This document shows positions 46,424 through 56,598 of a stretch of 64,000 nucleotides of DNA, piece after piece. Every line of letters begins with the position of its first letter. The first letter of the stretch is position 1. The notes under the pieces were generated by a model that was given only the letters and a program-made list of their open reading frames with translations, was not told the DNA's origin and did not search any database. The stretch comes from Capsicum annuum (taxonomy: Eukaryota; Streptophyta; Magnoliopsida; Solanales; Solanaceae). The stretch is taken from NCBI RefSeq assembly GCF_002878395.1, contig NC_061115.1, forward strand, positions 57,333,897-57,397,896. The letters run 5' to 3'. Both the position numbers and the translations under genes were made by a program.

Positions 46424-48740
46424 TCAGATACCAATTAAACAATCGTTCATGCCCGAACGATAACAAGTGACAAGGAGGGGAAACAGGAAATTACATGAAT
46501 CAGCAAAAAGATGCGGATACTTGCTACGCATGTCTGCTTTGGTCTCCCTAGTGGTTTCCTCAAGTTACGAACAACCAAATACCTAGCTGAGTCTATGCGT
46601 ACCCCCACCGCCCCAGATTCGAAAGGTTTAATCAGCATGCATCAACACAAGGCATATTCTTCACCTATATATATGCAACTGTCCTACACCGGCTGATAAA
46701 TATAGGTGCATACTGGTGATAAGTGATGCCCATGCAGGAATGAATGCAAAGTACACAATCAATATCACAACTCATCATAACTATCCTCATCAGGACCATC
46801 ATCATCTTAATCAACCTCCAGCCTTACCGGATATTAATGCATCATCAATAGTATCCTCCGGCCTTGTCGGATATCAACATATCATCATAATAGTGTCCTC
46901 CAGCCTTGCCAGATATCAACATATCATCATAATAGTCATTACCCTTTAACATATACTAAATTACTCATAAAAATAGTTATATCACCATAGAATATCTATC
47001 TAGTCAATACTTCTAACTACTCATTATTAGCTAACGAACACTTATTATAATAGAATCACTAGTTCGCTAGTCATCAAATAACCTCTAGTTATTAGCCTAA
47101 ACATTATCCTTCACATAGTCCTTATTAATGGGATAGAAACTAACCACTCTTTATTTTAATAACCAACATCTAACATCTAGTAAAAGTTCATCACTAGACC
47201 AAAACCGCCATTTATCCACCATTCATTATTATCAACTAATCATCCAATATCCGTTAATCATGAACACATTACTACTTGTCACCTAACCACATTTTTTAAC
47301 TACCACTATTCTTATCTAACTATCGTTTACCAACTAATCCTTGCTTAACTATTCATTAGTTAACCATTTTGCAACTATTCAAAGTTATTAACTAGTCACC
47401 TCTTATTAACAACATCTCTTATTATCTAACCTCATTAATACACAACTCCTCGTTTATCGATTGATCGACATCACGAACTTAGTCATCAATACCAACTAAT
47501 CTTTACCTATGCTAGACCCGACCTCACCACAAGTCACATATTAACCATCGCTTGCTACCATGTTTAAACTAAGGAAGATTCATTAACTAATACATTAGAT
47601 TCCTAGCCTTCACCAGTATCCAATCAATAAAGTCATACGCAACATACCTCATCTTTCTCTATCCTATACTGGAGAGATGTGTATACAAATATATTTATAT
47701 TCATAAACTATAATCGTATCCTTTACACTTATAAACACACCTCGAATATTCAATTATTATCATAACACAATACTTAGCCCACTAATTTATCCGAAATAGT
47801 CACAACATCATAATCACGGCCTAGGCCCATATACATATTCAAAACTCATATCAATAATCATATTTATACGCTGTAGCATATCTCTAATCATCTCACATAT
47901 AGGAGGTACCTCCCATATTAGAGGCATAATATAGATAGATATATAATCGTCTATAGGATATCTTATATCGATAGGTCATGCATAATGACTATGAGGAATA
48001 TCACCACTCTAGGCTAATTTGCATATCTAAGAGAAAATAACATCTCTATAGGCCACATAAAGTATCTGGGAGGAATATCAGCTCTAAATGCCCAATATCA
48101 CTTCCATAAAAAGTATCATAACTATAATTCAAAGCCACAACCCAAGAATATCAATACATGTTACCAAGTTATGAAGAAACCTTATTCTAAGGTTTACTAG
48201 CCTCATCAATGTCTAACATTTGAAACTAAGTCCACAAGACTTAACATAATATATGTTTAGGCCTAAGTGGGCCAGATAATCCTACTTCTAATCCCCAATT
48301 TTCATAATTAGGCATACTATGCCCTAAACCAGGTTAAGGTATCTAGTTCATCTTCTAGATGTCAAGTAAGTCATACTCAAGCCTAAGATATCAAATTCAA
48401 CTAGAAATAAGGGTACTCAAGTCAACTCTATCCAACTTACAATTTCAAGACTACCACACTAGCCCAATAAGGCTAAATATACAAATCATGCTTCAAGTAC
48501 TAAAACCACATCCCAAACATAGGTTTACATCATAAACACGCTACAACTAATCTAAACTAGAGAGAGAAAGCAATAGGATTCAAAAAGGGGTACAAACATG
48601 CCATTTTACGGGTCCCAAGCCCGCATCTAAACTCCAAACAATAACAATTGAGGCCAAGTCATCCTACTTATAATCAAGCCTAACATCCACATCCTTGCAC
48701 AACATATATCACACATTATCTATGAAGAAAAAAAGATAGA
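46424..48740 (-). mobile_element. Non-coding part of the inner gypsy element
   Basis: No pol motifs. It contains a three-unit repeat at 46,815-46,938 and otherwise AT-rich sequence with many 'tta/act' triplet-like variations. On the minus strand this should hold RNase H and integrase, but I see neither, so it is either replaced or deleted sequence plus 3' UTR. Confidence 0.6.
46815..46938. repeat. Short tandem repeat, 40-42-bp unit, three copies
   Basis: 'cctccggccttgtcggatat' followed by 'caacatatcatcataatag' at 46,815, 46,855 and 46,897. The core CCGGCCTTGTCGG is nearly palindromic, as in the 37-bp LTR repeat. Confidence 0.85.
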
Positions 48741-48743
48741 AGC

Positions 48744-49450
48744 CTACCAGAACCCACACTTAGAAAACTTTGCATCAAGCTTTTTCTCTTCTAACAAACC
48801 CAAAAAAATCGTTAAGTGATTCTCATATTCCTTTTTACTCTTAAAATAAATCAGAATATCATCAATAATGACAATCACGAAATAATTCAAATAGGTTTTA
48901 AATATCCCATTGATCAAACTCACCAAAAATAGTTGGGGATTAGTTAGTCTATAAGATATCACAAGAAACTCATAGTGCCCATACCGGGTTTGAAAAACAG
49001 TCTTAGGAATATCGTCAGGCCGAATCTTTAGCTGATGATACCAGAGATCAAATCAATCTTAGAAAATATGGATGGACTCAGCAACTGGTCAAATAAATCA
49101 TCGATACGGGCTAAAGGATACTTATCACGAAATGTAACTTATCTAATTGCCTATAGTCTATACACATATGAAGACTACCATCCTTACTCTTCACAAATAA
49201 GACAATAGCACCCCATGAAGAGGCACTCGAATGGATAAAATCCTTACTCAACAAATTCTGCAACTAAGCCTTTAGCTCCCTTAACTCAGCTGGAGTCATC
49301 CTATAGGGAGGAATAGAAATAAGACAAGTACCTGGCTCTAGATCAATACAGAAATCAATGTCACAGCTTGGTGGCATACCAGGCAAATCTTTAGGAAAAA
49401 CCTCTTGGAACTCACACACAAAAGAAACTAACTCAATAGATGGCACCTCT
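48744..49450 (-). pseudogene. gypsy reverse transcriptase remnant (partial)
   Basis: On the minus strand: PSIELVSFVCEFQEVFPKDL then PPSCDIDF and SIPPYRMTPAELRELK (49,446-49,264), the linker into reverse transcriptase. After stops and frame changes come MISYRLTNPQLF and a catalytic-box variant IIDDILIY (48,962-48,744), then AKFSKCGFW. The catalytic Asp pair is present. Coding ends at the FW of the palm/thumb part. It would have copied element RNA into DNA; here it is broken. Confidence 0.8.
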
Positions 49451-49469
49451 GTGGAAGTGTCCCAAAGAA

Positions 49470-49955
49470 AAGCTAGAAGGCCAAAAAACCTCTCCCAGTT
49501 AACCTTTTTGCACGCAAAAAGGAAATAAGTTTCATTGGACCAAGACTATAATTACCCTCATATTCAAATCTATTTATTTTAGACATAGCTAAAGTCACTG
49601 TCTCAGCATGACAATCTAATATAGCATGATACGGAGACAACCAACTCATACCCAGAATTATTTTAAAATCTACCATGATAGAATAACTAAATCTGCCAAA
49701 GTTTGATACCCCATAAATATAATAGAAAAAGAATGATAAACTCTATCAACAACAACAAAATCACTAATAGGAGTAGATACGTGAATCGAAAAGTCAAGCA
49801 AATCACACACCATGTCTAAACCCATAGCAAAATTGACAAACACATATGAGAAAGAAAAACCAAGATCAAATAATATAGTGGCCATCCGATCACAGACAAG
49901 ATTAGTACCTATAATGACAATGTTTGATACCTCTACCTTACACCTACCCAAAAAG
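49470..49955 (-). pseudogene. gypsy protease remnant
   Basis: On the minus strand: VVIDRVY-like sequence (here VVVDRVYHSF), LVCDRMATILFDLGFSFSYV with the active site D-L-G-F (usually D-P-G-S/A), then ILGMSWLSPYHAILDCHAET and ISFLRAKRL. These are the motif order of gypsy protease (49,951-49,473). The active-site change and frame break at 49,670 argue against activity. Confidence 0.8.
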
Positions 49956-49959
49956 GCAT

Positions 49960-50460
49960 TGATATGGGCCCTACCATTGATTTGAGCATTATTTTTATCA
50001 AGTTGATAACTACTTCAACGAGGTTGATTACCATTCTACCTACCTGATGACCGCTACAACCACTCTATGAATGACCTCTACCACTACCACCACCTCTCCT
50101 ACCTGCTAGAACTAGAACTCGAGAAGCATATTTTTGGCCAAACTAACCATAATGCCTCAAATTATGACAAAACCTCTTAATGTGACTCACTCCACCGCAC
50201 CCATAACATACTCAAACCCCTAGAATAAGAACCACTGAAACTACCACCTTTGCAGGAATTCTTTTCTACTGCCTAAGATTAGTAAACTCATCCCTTTTAC
50301 TATTTCTCAAAGTACGAGGCATGTACTTTTCTTGAAAAATTGAGTAAAACTGAGTCCAAGTCATGGGAGACAAACCTGCATCCCTACACTCTACATAAGC
50401 TCTCCACCACATCTTGGTATCCCCTTAGAACTGAAAGGTAAATAGTTATACACCAAACCT
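49960..50460 (-). pseudogene. gag: gypsy gag remnant with zinc knuckle
   Basis: On the minus strand: TKMWWRAYVECRDAG and WTQFYSIFQEKYMPRTLRNS (50,430-50,300), the gag core, then an abrupt jump to CYGCGGVSHIKRFC (about 50,210-50,168, CX2CX4HX4C). The middle of gag, between 'RDEF' and the knuckle linker, is missing. Stops are present. The upstream part to 50,670 is decayed. Confidence 0.75.
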
Positions 50461-50679
50461 CTCAACCATACCCATCTTTGAGAATAAAAATGAAAAAAAA
50501 GTCACATACCAATTGGAATCACCAGATACCAATTGAAATCAAGTAATAGCATGTAAGAAAGAAGAATTTAAATTTTCCTAGTGTCCTATAGCCTTTCAAA
50601 GAAAAGTATAGAAGTCTCCATACTGTTCCACAAGACTCTACTAGACATGTTCTTGTACGACGAGATCGATGAACCTAGG

Positions 50680-50691
50680 GCTCTAATACCA
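50680..50691 (-). other. Primer-binding site of the inner gypsy element (tRNA-Met type)
   Basis: The minus strand reads TGGTATTAGAGC, one base off the usual TGGTATCAGAGC, four bases inside the LTR. Confidence 0.85.
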
Positions 50692-50695
50692 ACTT

Positions 50696-53080
50696 TATCA
50701 CAACCCAAATGGCCATGAGTGGCATCGATACTAATCTTTCTGTGGGAGAACCATCTAAATTGAACCATTACCCAGTCACTTAATCAATATTAAGATGATG
50801 TTATTATAAAATAAATATAATAACAATAATCCAAGACTAATCATTATTAATGTGGAAGTCAAACAAACTACTTACTAAAATTTCCAAGCCCCAAAACTCA
50901 TCGTACAAGAACTACTAACAAAGATTGCATCTAAAGAGATATTCAAAAATAAAGTAGATAAAGCATTTTTCATTTCCCGAAAGATGGACAAGAATAAATA
51001 AGATGACCCATGGTAGCCTGAAGATGGAGTTCTCACCCTTGGGTCAATATGCTATCAAACTCTAGAGTTAAGGTCATGTCTAAGCCTCTAGAATATTTTT
51101 TGCACTCAACAAAAGAAGAGTACAGGGTAGTATCAGTACAAACCACTATGTACTAGTAGGTATCATAGGCCAACTCAATTTAATAACATGCACACAACAT
51201 AAATCAAATAACAAGTAGACAAGCATCGTCACATAACAAATATTTAATAAATCAATAATACAACAACAACAGGACAAACAGTGCTCACAAATAAGTAATA
51301 TAACCATCAAGAGTATCAATCATACTATAAATATCCATAAATCAACACAATATATACACATGCTATGAGAGTTGTTTTTGCCCAAATAGTTATGACCTGC
51401 AGGGAATAATCTATGTTTATGTACCATACCGGCATGGTACCCGATCAAACATATACATATCCGTACCAGGATGGTACCCTATCCAACATATACATATCCA
51501 TACTAATGTGGTACCCGATCCAACATATACATATCTGTATTGGCGTGGTACCTGATCCAACATATACATATCCATACCGGCATGGTACCCAATCCAATAT
51601 ATACATATCTGTACTGGTGTGGCATCCAATCCAGCATATATATATCCATACCGGCATGCTACCCGATCCAACATATATATATTCGTACCGGCGTGGTACC
51701 CAATCCAATATATATATATCCATACCAGTGTGGTACCCGATCTAAAATATACATTTTTATACCGATGTGGTACTCGATCCAACATATACACATCCGTACC
51801 AGCGTGGTACCCGATCCAACATAAATAAGTATTATTATTATCTAATTTACACAACCTCACATCATATATCATTATGTACCAAGTTTACAAGTACACTTAA
51901 AGTCATAAGACAATTCCATCACGTAATTTTGCAAAAATTATTTATACACGTATTAACAATCAAAACATCAACAACTTCAAGCATGTCCGAATACCAATCA
52001 ACAAGTATCCAATTTAGCAGCATACACATAATTAAGTCAAGTCTAAACTCCAATTAAACCATAACTTACCTCAATTGAAAAAATCAAATGTAAGCTACTT
52101 TGCAAGGGCCTTGCCCTTCCGTAAAGCTTTTGATGGTCAAAATCTATTCGCATGTATAATCTTCATAAGAGTATGAACTAGTACATTAAATTTCAACTAA
52201 ACAGAATCATCATTCTAACTCCAAATCAAGAATTGTTACCCTAAGAATTATAGACAAAAAATCCTAAATGTCACATTATATCCAATAAGCACTCAGTAAT
52301 TTTTGGGACCAAAACTGAAAAGAAAACAAAAAGTGTTGTTACTACTGGACATTATGCATGAACAAGAAACTTCAACTTACAAATTACATAAAAAATAATA
52401 ATTTTTGGCTCTCTTTATATCATTATTATCTAATAATTAACAATCATTACTTTACCACTAACTTGTACTATCAATGATTAATTAATCATGACTACTATAG
52501 GTATTACTTTCTTAATAGAAAACAATTTAAACCCAAATCTTTATTTTTTATGATCTTCACTGTACCGTGGCTATATACCCAATACACCCTATAACTATCA
52601 TAAGCGAATGATTAACTAATCATTACTTCATTATATATTTACTAATTAAACCAAATTCTTAATATACTAGGAAGCTAACCTGAAAGATGTTAGAATTTCT
52701 TGAAGCGGTAATGGAAACTAGGGTTCGCTAACCATCATTCACCTCTTCTTGTGACTATTTTCTTCTATTTTTATTATATAAGGTAAAGCCTTCCCACTTA
52801 AATTAATTATTGTATTAGCCATATAAGAAAATAAATTAAAACTTTGGCCCATTAAATCAGTATTAAATTTATTATTAAAATACCCAAGACTTTGAATAGA
52901 TCATCGAAAATTATCGAGACCTCAAGAAAATAATTCAAATAATGACTTAAATCACTTTTGCACATCTAAAAAATAGATACTACTCATCCCATGGGTCATA
53001 AATTCACGTACATAAATTAGGGGGAGAGCTAAAATTGGGAAGATGAGAAAATTTCATAAATGTCTAAAAGTGTCATTACA
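50696..53080 (-). repeat. 5' LTR of the inner gypsy element
   Basis: On the plus strand it runs from TATCACAACCCAAATGG to GTCATTACA. It is 294 bp longer than its partner because of the expanded minisatellite; the rest aligns throughout. Confidence 0.88.
51426..51832. repeat. 37-bp minisatellite, 11 units
   Basis: Eleven units start every 37 bp exactly (51,426 to 51,796). The core is 'accggcgtggtacccgatcc', with variants. 37 is not a multiple of 3, and the unit has no stop in several frames, which produces long overlapping ORFs on both strands that are not genes. Confidence 0.97.
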
Positions 53081-53423
53081 TTCTGAGAATTTGTCAATTC
53101 TTTTTTCTATTTTTACCCTAATAGGAGACTCTGTGGTTATTAAAAGAGTCTATAGGGTATGTGTGGTATCTGTTAGTGGTAGAGAAACTTTTGTATACTT
53201 GATAGAGTTGGATATGATAGATTTTAATGTTATTCTAGGGGTAGATTGGTTACATTCGTGCTATACTTTCTTAGATTATTGGACCCGTAAGGTCATGTTT
53301 GAATTCCCTAATAATTCGATCATTGTATGGGAAGGTGGTTCCTTAGTTCCTAAAGGGAGATTTATTTCGTATCTTAAGGTCCAAAAGTTGATCTCAAAAG
53401 GGTGTTTGTATCATTTGGTCTAA
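53081..53423 (+). pseudogene. gypsy protease remnant, second part
   Basis: After the repeated TSD, the frame reads ENLSILFSIFTLIGDSVVIK, VYRVCVVSVSGRETFVYLIE, ILGVDWLHSCYTFLDYW and KLISKGCLYHLV. This is the rest of the aspartic protease begun at 44,257 ('I(L)G.DWL' closing loop). It is open over this stretch. Confidence 0.85.
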
Positions 53424-54230
53424 GTTAAAAATTTAACTCGAAAGGTCCTTTCTATAAAATCCATTCCTATAGTTAATGAATTTCCTAATGTCTTTCTCGA
53501 TTACTTTCCCGATATACCTCCTAATAGGAAAATTGATTTTAGGATTAATCTTATTCTATTCACTCATCCAATTTTTATCCCTTCTTATAGAATGGGTCTG
53601 ACAAAGCTAAATGAGCAGTTGAAAGACCTCTTAGATAAATGTTTTATCCCTCTTAGTGTGTCTCCTTGGGGTGATCCCATGTTGTTTATCCGTAGGAAGG
53701 ATGGTTCCCTTTGAATGTGCATTGATTGTTGTCAGTTAAACAAGTTGACCATAAAGAATAAATATCCTCTTCCTAGGATCGATGATTTGTTTGATTAACT
53801 TCAAGGTGTGAAGTATTTCTCTAACATTGATCTTAGGTCGGGTTATCACCAACTTAATATTAGGGAAGTAAATATCTCTAAGACTACCTTTAGAACTCGG
53901 TATGGTCACTAAGAGTTCCTAGTTATGTCCTTTGGGTTGACCAATGCCCCAATGACATTCATGGATTTGATGAATAGAGTATTTTATCCGTTCTTGGACT
54001 TATTTATCATTTTCTTCATTGATGATATCTTGTTCCACTCTAAAAGTGAGTTGGATCATGTCGATTACCTTCGTGCCGTATTGGAAACTTTGAAGGATCA
54101 TCATTTGTATGCCAAGTTCTCTACGTGTGAGTTTTGGTTGAAGGCTGTGATCTTCCTTAGTTATGTTATCTCTTATGAAGGGATCGTGGTAGATCCACAA
54201 AAGGTTGCAGCAATTAAAAAGTAGCCTAGA
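53424..54230 (+). pseudogene. gypsy reverse transcriptase remnant
   Basis: The frame holds PNVFLDYFPDIPPNRKIDF, SPWGDPMLFIRRKDGSL, a stop (usually Arg), [29 protein letters not shown], a stop in [25 protein letters not shown] and the catalytic box FIDD (54,015-54,026). It ends with [10 protein letters not shown] and [10 protein letters not shown] followed by a stop in place of Trp. All fingers-palm motifs are visible in order, so it was a complete domain. At least four in-frame stops. Confidence 0.88.
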
Positions 54231-54830
54231 CCTACAACTCCAATTAATATTAAGAGATTCTTGGGTCTAGCCAGTTACTATATGAGGTTTGTGAAGAGTT
54301 TTTCGATGCTAGATTCCCCATTGACTAAGTTAACCCAGAATAAGGTCAAGTTCTTATAGTTGGATGCGTGTGAGGGTAGTTTTGAAAAGTTAAAAGATAA
54401 TTTGACTTAGGCTCTATTTTTTACCTTGCTCGAGAGTAAAGATCAATTTATGGTATATTGTTATGCTTCTCGTATTATGCTTAGTTATGTATTGATGTAG
54501 CATGGTAGGGTGGTATCCTATTCTTCTAGGCAATTAAAAGTTCACGAGAAGAACTACCCTACTCATGACTTTGAATTGTTAGTCGTGGTTTTTGCATTGA
54601 AGTTTTGGTGACATTATCTCTATGGGGTTTATGTTGACATCTTTTTTGATCATAAGAGCCTTCAATATGTATTTAATCAGAAGGAGTTGAATCTCAGATG
54701 GAGAAAGTGGCCTGAGTTGTTGAAGGACTATGATATGAGTCTTCATTACCATCCGGGTAAAGCTAACATAGTCGCTGATACTCTTAGTAGGTTATCCATA
54801 TGGATTTTAGCCTATGTGGGTGAGGATAAC
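54231..54830 (+). pseudogene. gypsy RNase H remnant
   Basis: RFLGLASYYMRFVKSFSMLD, KFL then a stop then [54 protein letters not shown], then a stop, [38 protein letters not shown] and [15 protein letters not shown]. These are the gypsy tether and RNase H motifs in order, ending with the 'HPGKAN.VADALSR' signature. Stops replace Trp, Gln and Arg codons. Confidence 0.87.
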
Positions 54831-54879
54831 TGAGAATTAGTGAATGACATTCACCATTTTTCTAATCTTGGAGTTCGTC

Positions 54880-56115
54880 TCACGGACTCCGAAGATATTT
54901 GCACATTTGTACACAAGTATCACAGTCGTCTCTTATTGTTGAGATAAAGGAAAAGCAAATATTGGATCCCGATTTAATGAAGATTAAAAGTAGTGTGGGT
55001 CAACAAAATATTGTTGACTTTGTGATTGGTGGTGATGGTATCTTAGGTGCCGAGGTAGGCTATGTGTTCCTAATGTTGATGGATTAAGGGAAAGGATTAT
55101 GGCCTAAGCTTATGAATCTCGATATGTTATACATCCCAGTTTTATGAAGATGTATCATGATCTTAGGGAGTTATATTGGTGGAGTAATATGAAGTGAGAT
55201 GTGGCTAGTTATGTGGCTAAGTATATGGTGTGTCAACAAATGAAAGTTGAACACATGAGGCTCGTAGGTTTGTATCAAGATATTACATTACCTGAATGAA
55301 AGTGGGAGGTGATTAATATGGATTTCGTTACCGGTCTCCCCCAATCTCAAAATCAATGTGATTCTATTTGGGTCATTATGGATAGGATGACTAAGTCCGC
55401 TTAATTTTTACCGGCGAGGAATAATTACTCGGCAGAGGATTATGCTAAGTTGTATCTTACGGAGATTGTGAAATTGCATGGTGCTCCAGCTTCTACCGTA
55501 TTGGATCGACGTACTGCATTCTCATCTCACTTTTGGAAGTTATTTCGAAAAGGTTTGGGGACTAAAGTGTGCCTTAGTACTACATTTTCACCCATAGATA
55601 GATTGATAAGCGAAGAGGACCATCCAAATATTAGAAGATATGTTGCATGCTTATGTGATTAATTATGGTGGTAGTTGGTACGACCATTTTTCTTTGATTG
55701 AATTTGCCTATAATAATAGTTACCACTCTAGCATTGGCATGGCCTCTTTTGAGGAGTTGTATGGTAGGAGATGTCATTCTTCTATTGGATTGTATGAAGT
55801 TGGTGAGAGTAAGTTGCTTGGCCTCAATTTGATTCACCAAGTCTTAGAGAAGGTGGAGGTGATTCGTGATAGATTGAAAACCGCTCAAAGTCATGAAAAG
55901 TCCTATGCGGATGCAAGTCATAGAGATTTGGAGTTTAATATTGGCGATTGGGTATTATTGAAGGGTCCCTACTTGCTTTTGAAGAGCGATGGCAATGTTG
56001 TCCATGAGTTATAATTACCCTCTAGTTTGACCTCCATCCACCCAATTTTATATGCTCTATGTTGCGTAAATATGTTGGTAATCTTTCATTGGTTGTTCCT
56101 TTGGAGGATGTTGGT
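54880..56115 (+). pseudogene. gypsy integrase remnant
   Basis: In pieces and different frames: 'KEKQILDPDLMKIK' (54,950); the zinc-binding region MYHDLRELYWW...VCQQMK (about 55,150-55,250); the core start NMDFVTGLPQSQ (about 55,317, first Asp); VLDRRTAFSSHFWKLF (about 55,498, second Asp); and SLIEFAYNNSYHSSIGM with ELYGRRC (55,694-55,780). The usual DDE Glu region lies in the decayed part near 55,600. The C-terminal KVEVIRDRLKTAQSHEKSYA follows. It is broken by frameshifts and stops. Confidence 0.85.
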
Positions 56116-56312
56116 ATTTTGAACTCTTTATCCTATGAGGAGATCTTGGTGAGGATCTTGGATTGGCAAGTTCTCTAATTGCGGTCGAAAAAGAGGGCTT
56201 CGGTGAAGGTTATATGAAGGAACCAAAAGTTCGAGGAAGCTACTTGGGAGGTGTAAGAGGACATAAAGTCTAGGTATCCACATTTGTTTTCCATTCCGAA
56301 AACCCGTGCTTG
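56116..56312 (+). pseudogene. Chromodomain-like C-terminal end of gypsy integrase
   Basis: A frame with RAS(V)KV, 'EEATWEV' (about 56,235-56,255), a stop, then EDIKSRYPHLFSIPKTRA. 'ATWE.E.D.K..YPHLF' is the end of the chromodomain of Tekay/Del-type chromoviruses, which guides integration to heterochromatin. Residues of the first half are too decayed to list. Confidence 0.72.
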
Positions 56313-56584
56313 AGGTGTGTGTTAATCTTCTCAATTTGATTTATATCTTTGGTAGACAATGGCTTCAAGTCCCTAAGCTTTGAGTTGAGCAAGTTTCTTT
56401 TATAAATAATGGGTTTGAGTCCCAAAGTCAATAAAATAAATGGTTGATTGATAATGATCTTGGCATGTGCCTTATCCTTGTTGTATGTCTTGATTGCAAA
56501 CATGATTAAAGGTTAGATAATGTGTAATAATGTATTAACTAGTCTTTGTGCTTGCCTTACCCATCATTTGAGGAAGAATGATCC

Positions 56585-56598
56585 AAGTTGGGGATAAT
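56585..56598 (+). other. Polypurine tract of the large gypsy element
   Basis: 'aagttggggataat' directly precedes the 3' LTR start TGAAACACC. Confidence 0.7.

Larger units (their letters stand above)
44333..53080 (-). mobile_element. Ty3/gypsy element, minus strand, internally deleted
   Basis: Two LTRs (2091 and 2385 bp) flank 4272 bp. The TSD is TCCTG (44,328-44,332) and TTCTG (53,081-53,085), one C-to-T apart, and removing the element restores the host protease frame. On the minus strand there is a tRNA-Met primer site (50,680-50,691), a gag remnant, protease and part of reverse transcriptase, after which coding ends near 48,744. RNase H, integrase and any chromodomain are missing. It is non-autonomous, and its sequence type is close to its Tekay-like host. 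Confidence 0.87.

Noticed and set aside
46424..46434. Primer-site-like 'tcagatacca' next to the inner gypsy 3' LTR
   Set aside because: On the minus strand it reads TGGTATCTGA and lies on the wrong side for priming minus-strand synthesis; the true site is at 50,680-50,691. Probably chance or decayed sequence.
51426..51832. CRISPR-like regular repeat array
   Set aside because: Units are contiguous without unique spacers, lie inside an LTR of a plant retroelement, and there are no cas genes.
51417..51872. Long overlapping ORFs (up to about 150 codons, both strands) with repeated Tyr-rich peptides
   Set aside because: They are translations of the 37-bp minisatellite, whose unit lacks stops in several frames. 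No start context, domain or codon bias supports a gene.
53424..56312. Endogenous pararetrovirus
   Set aside because: Reverse transcriptase is followed by RNase H, integrase and a chromodomain-like end between LTRs, which is a gypsy retrotransposon; no movement or coat protein motif.
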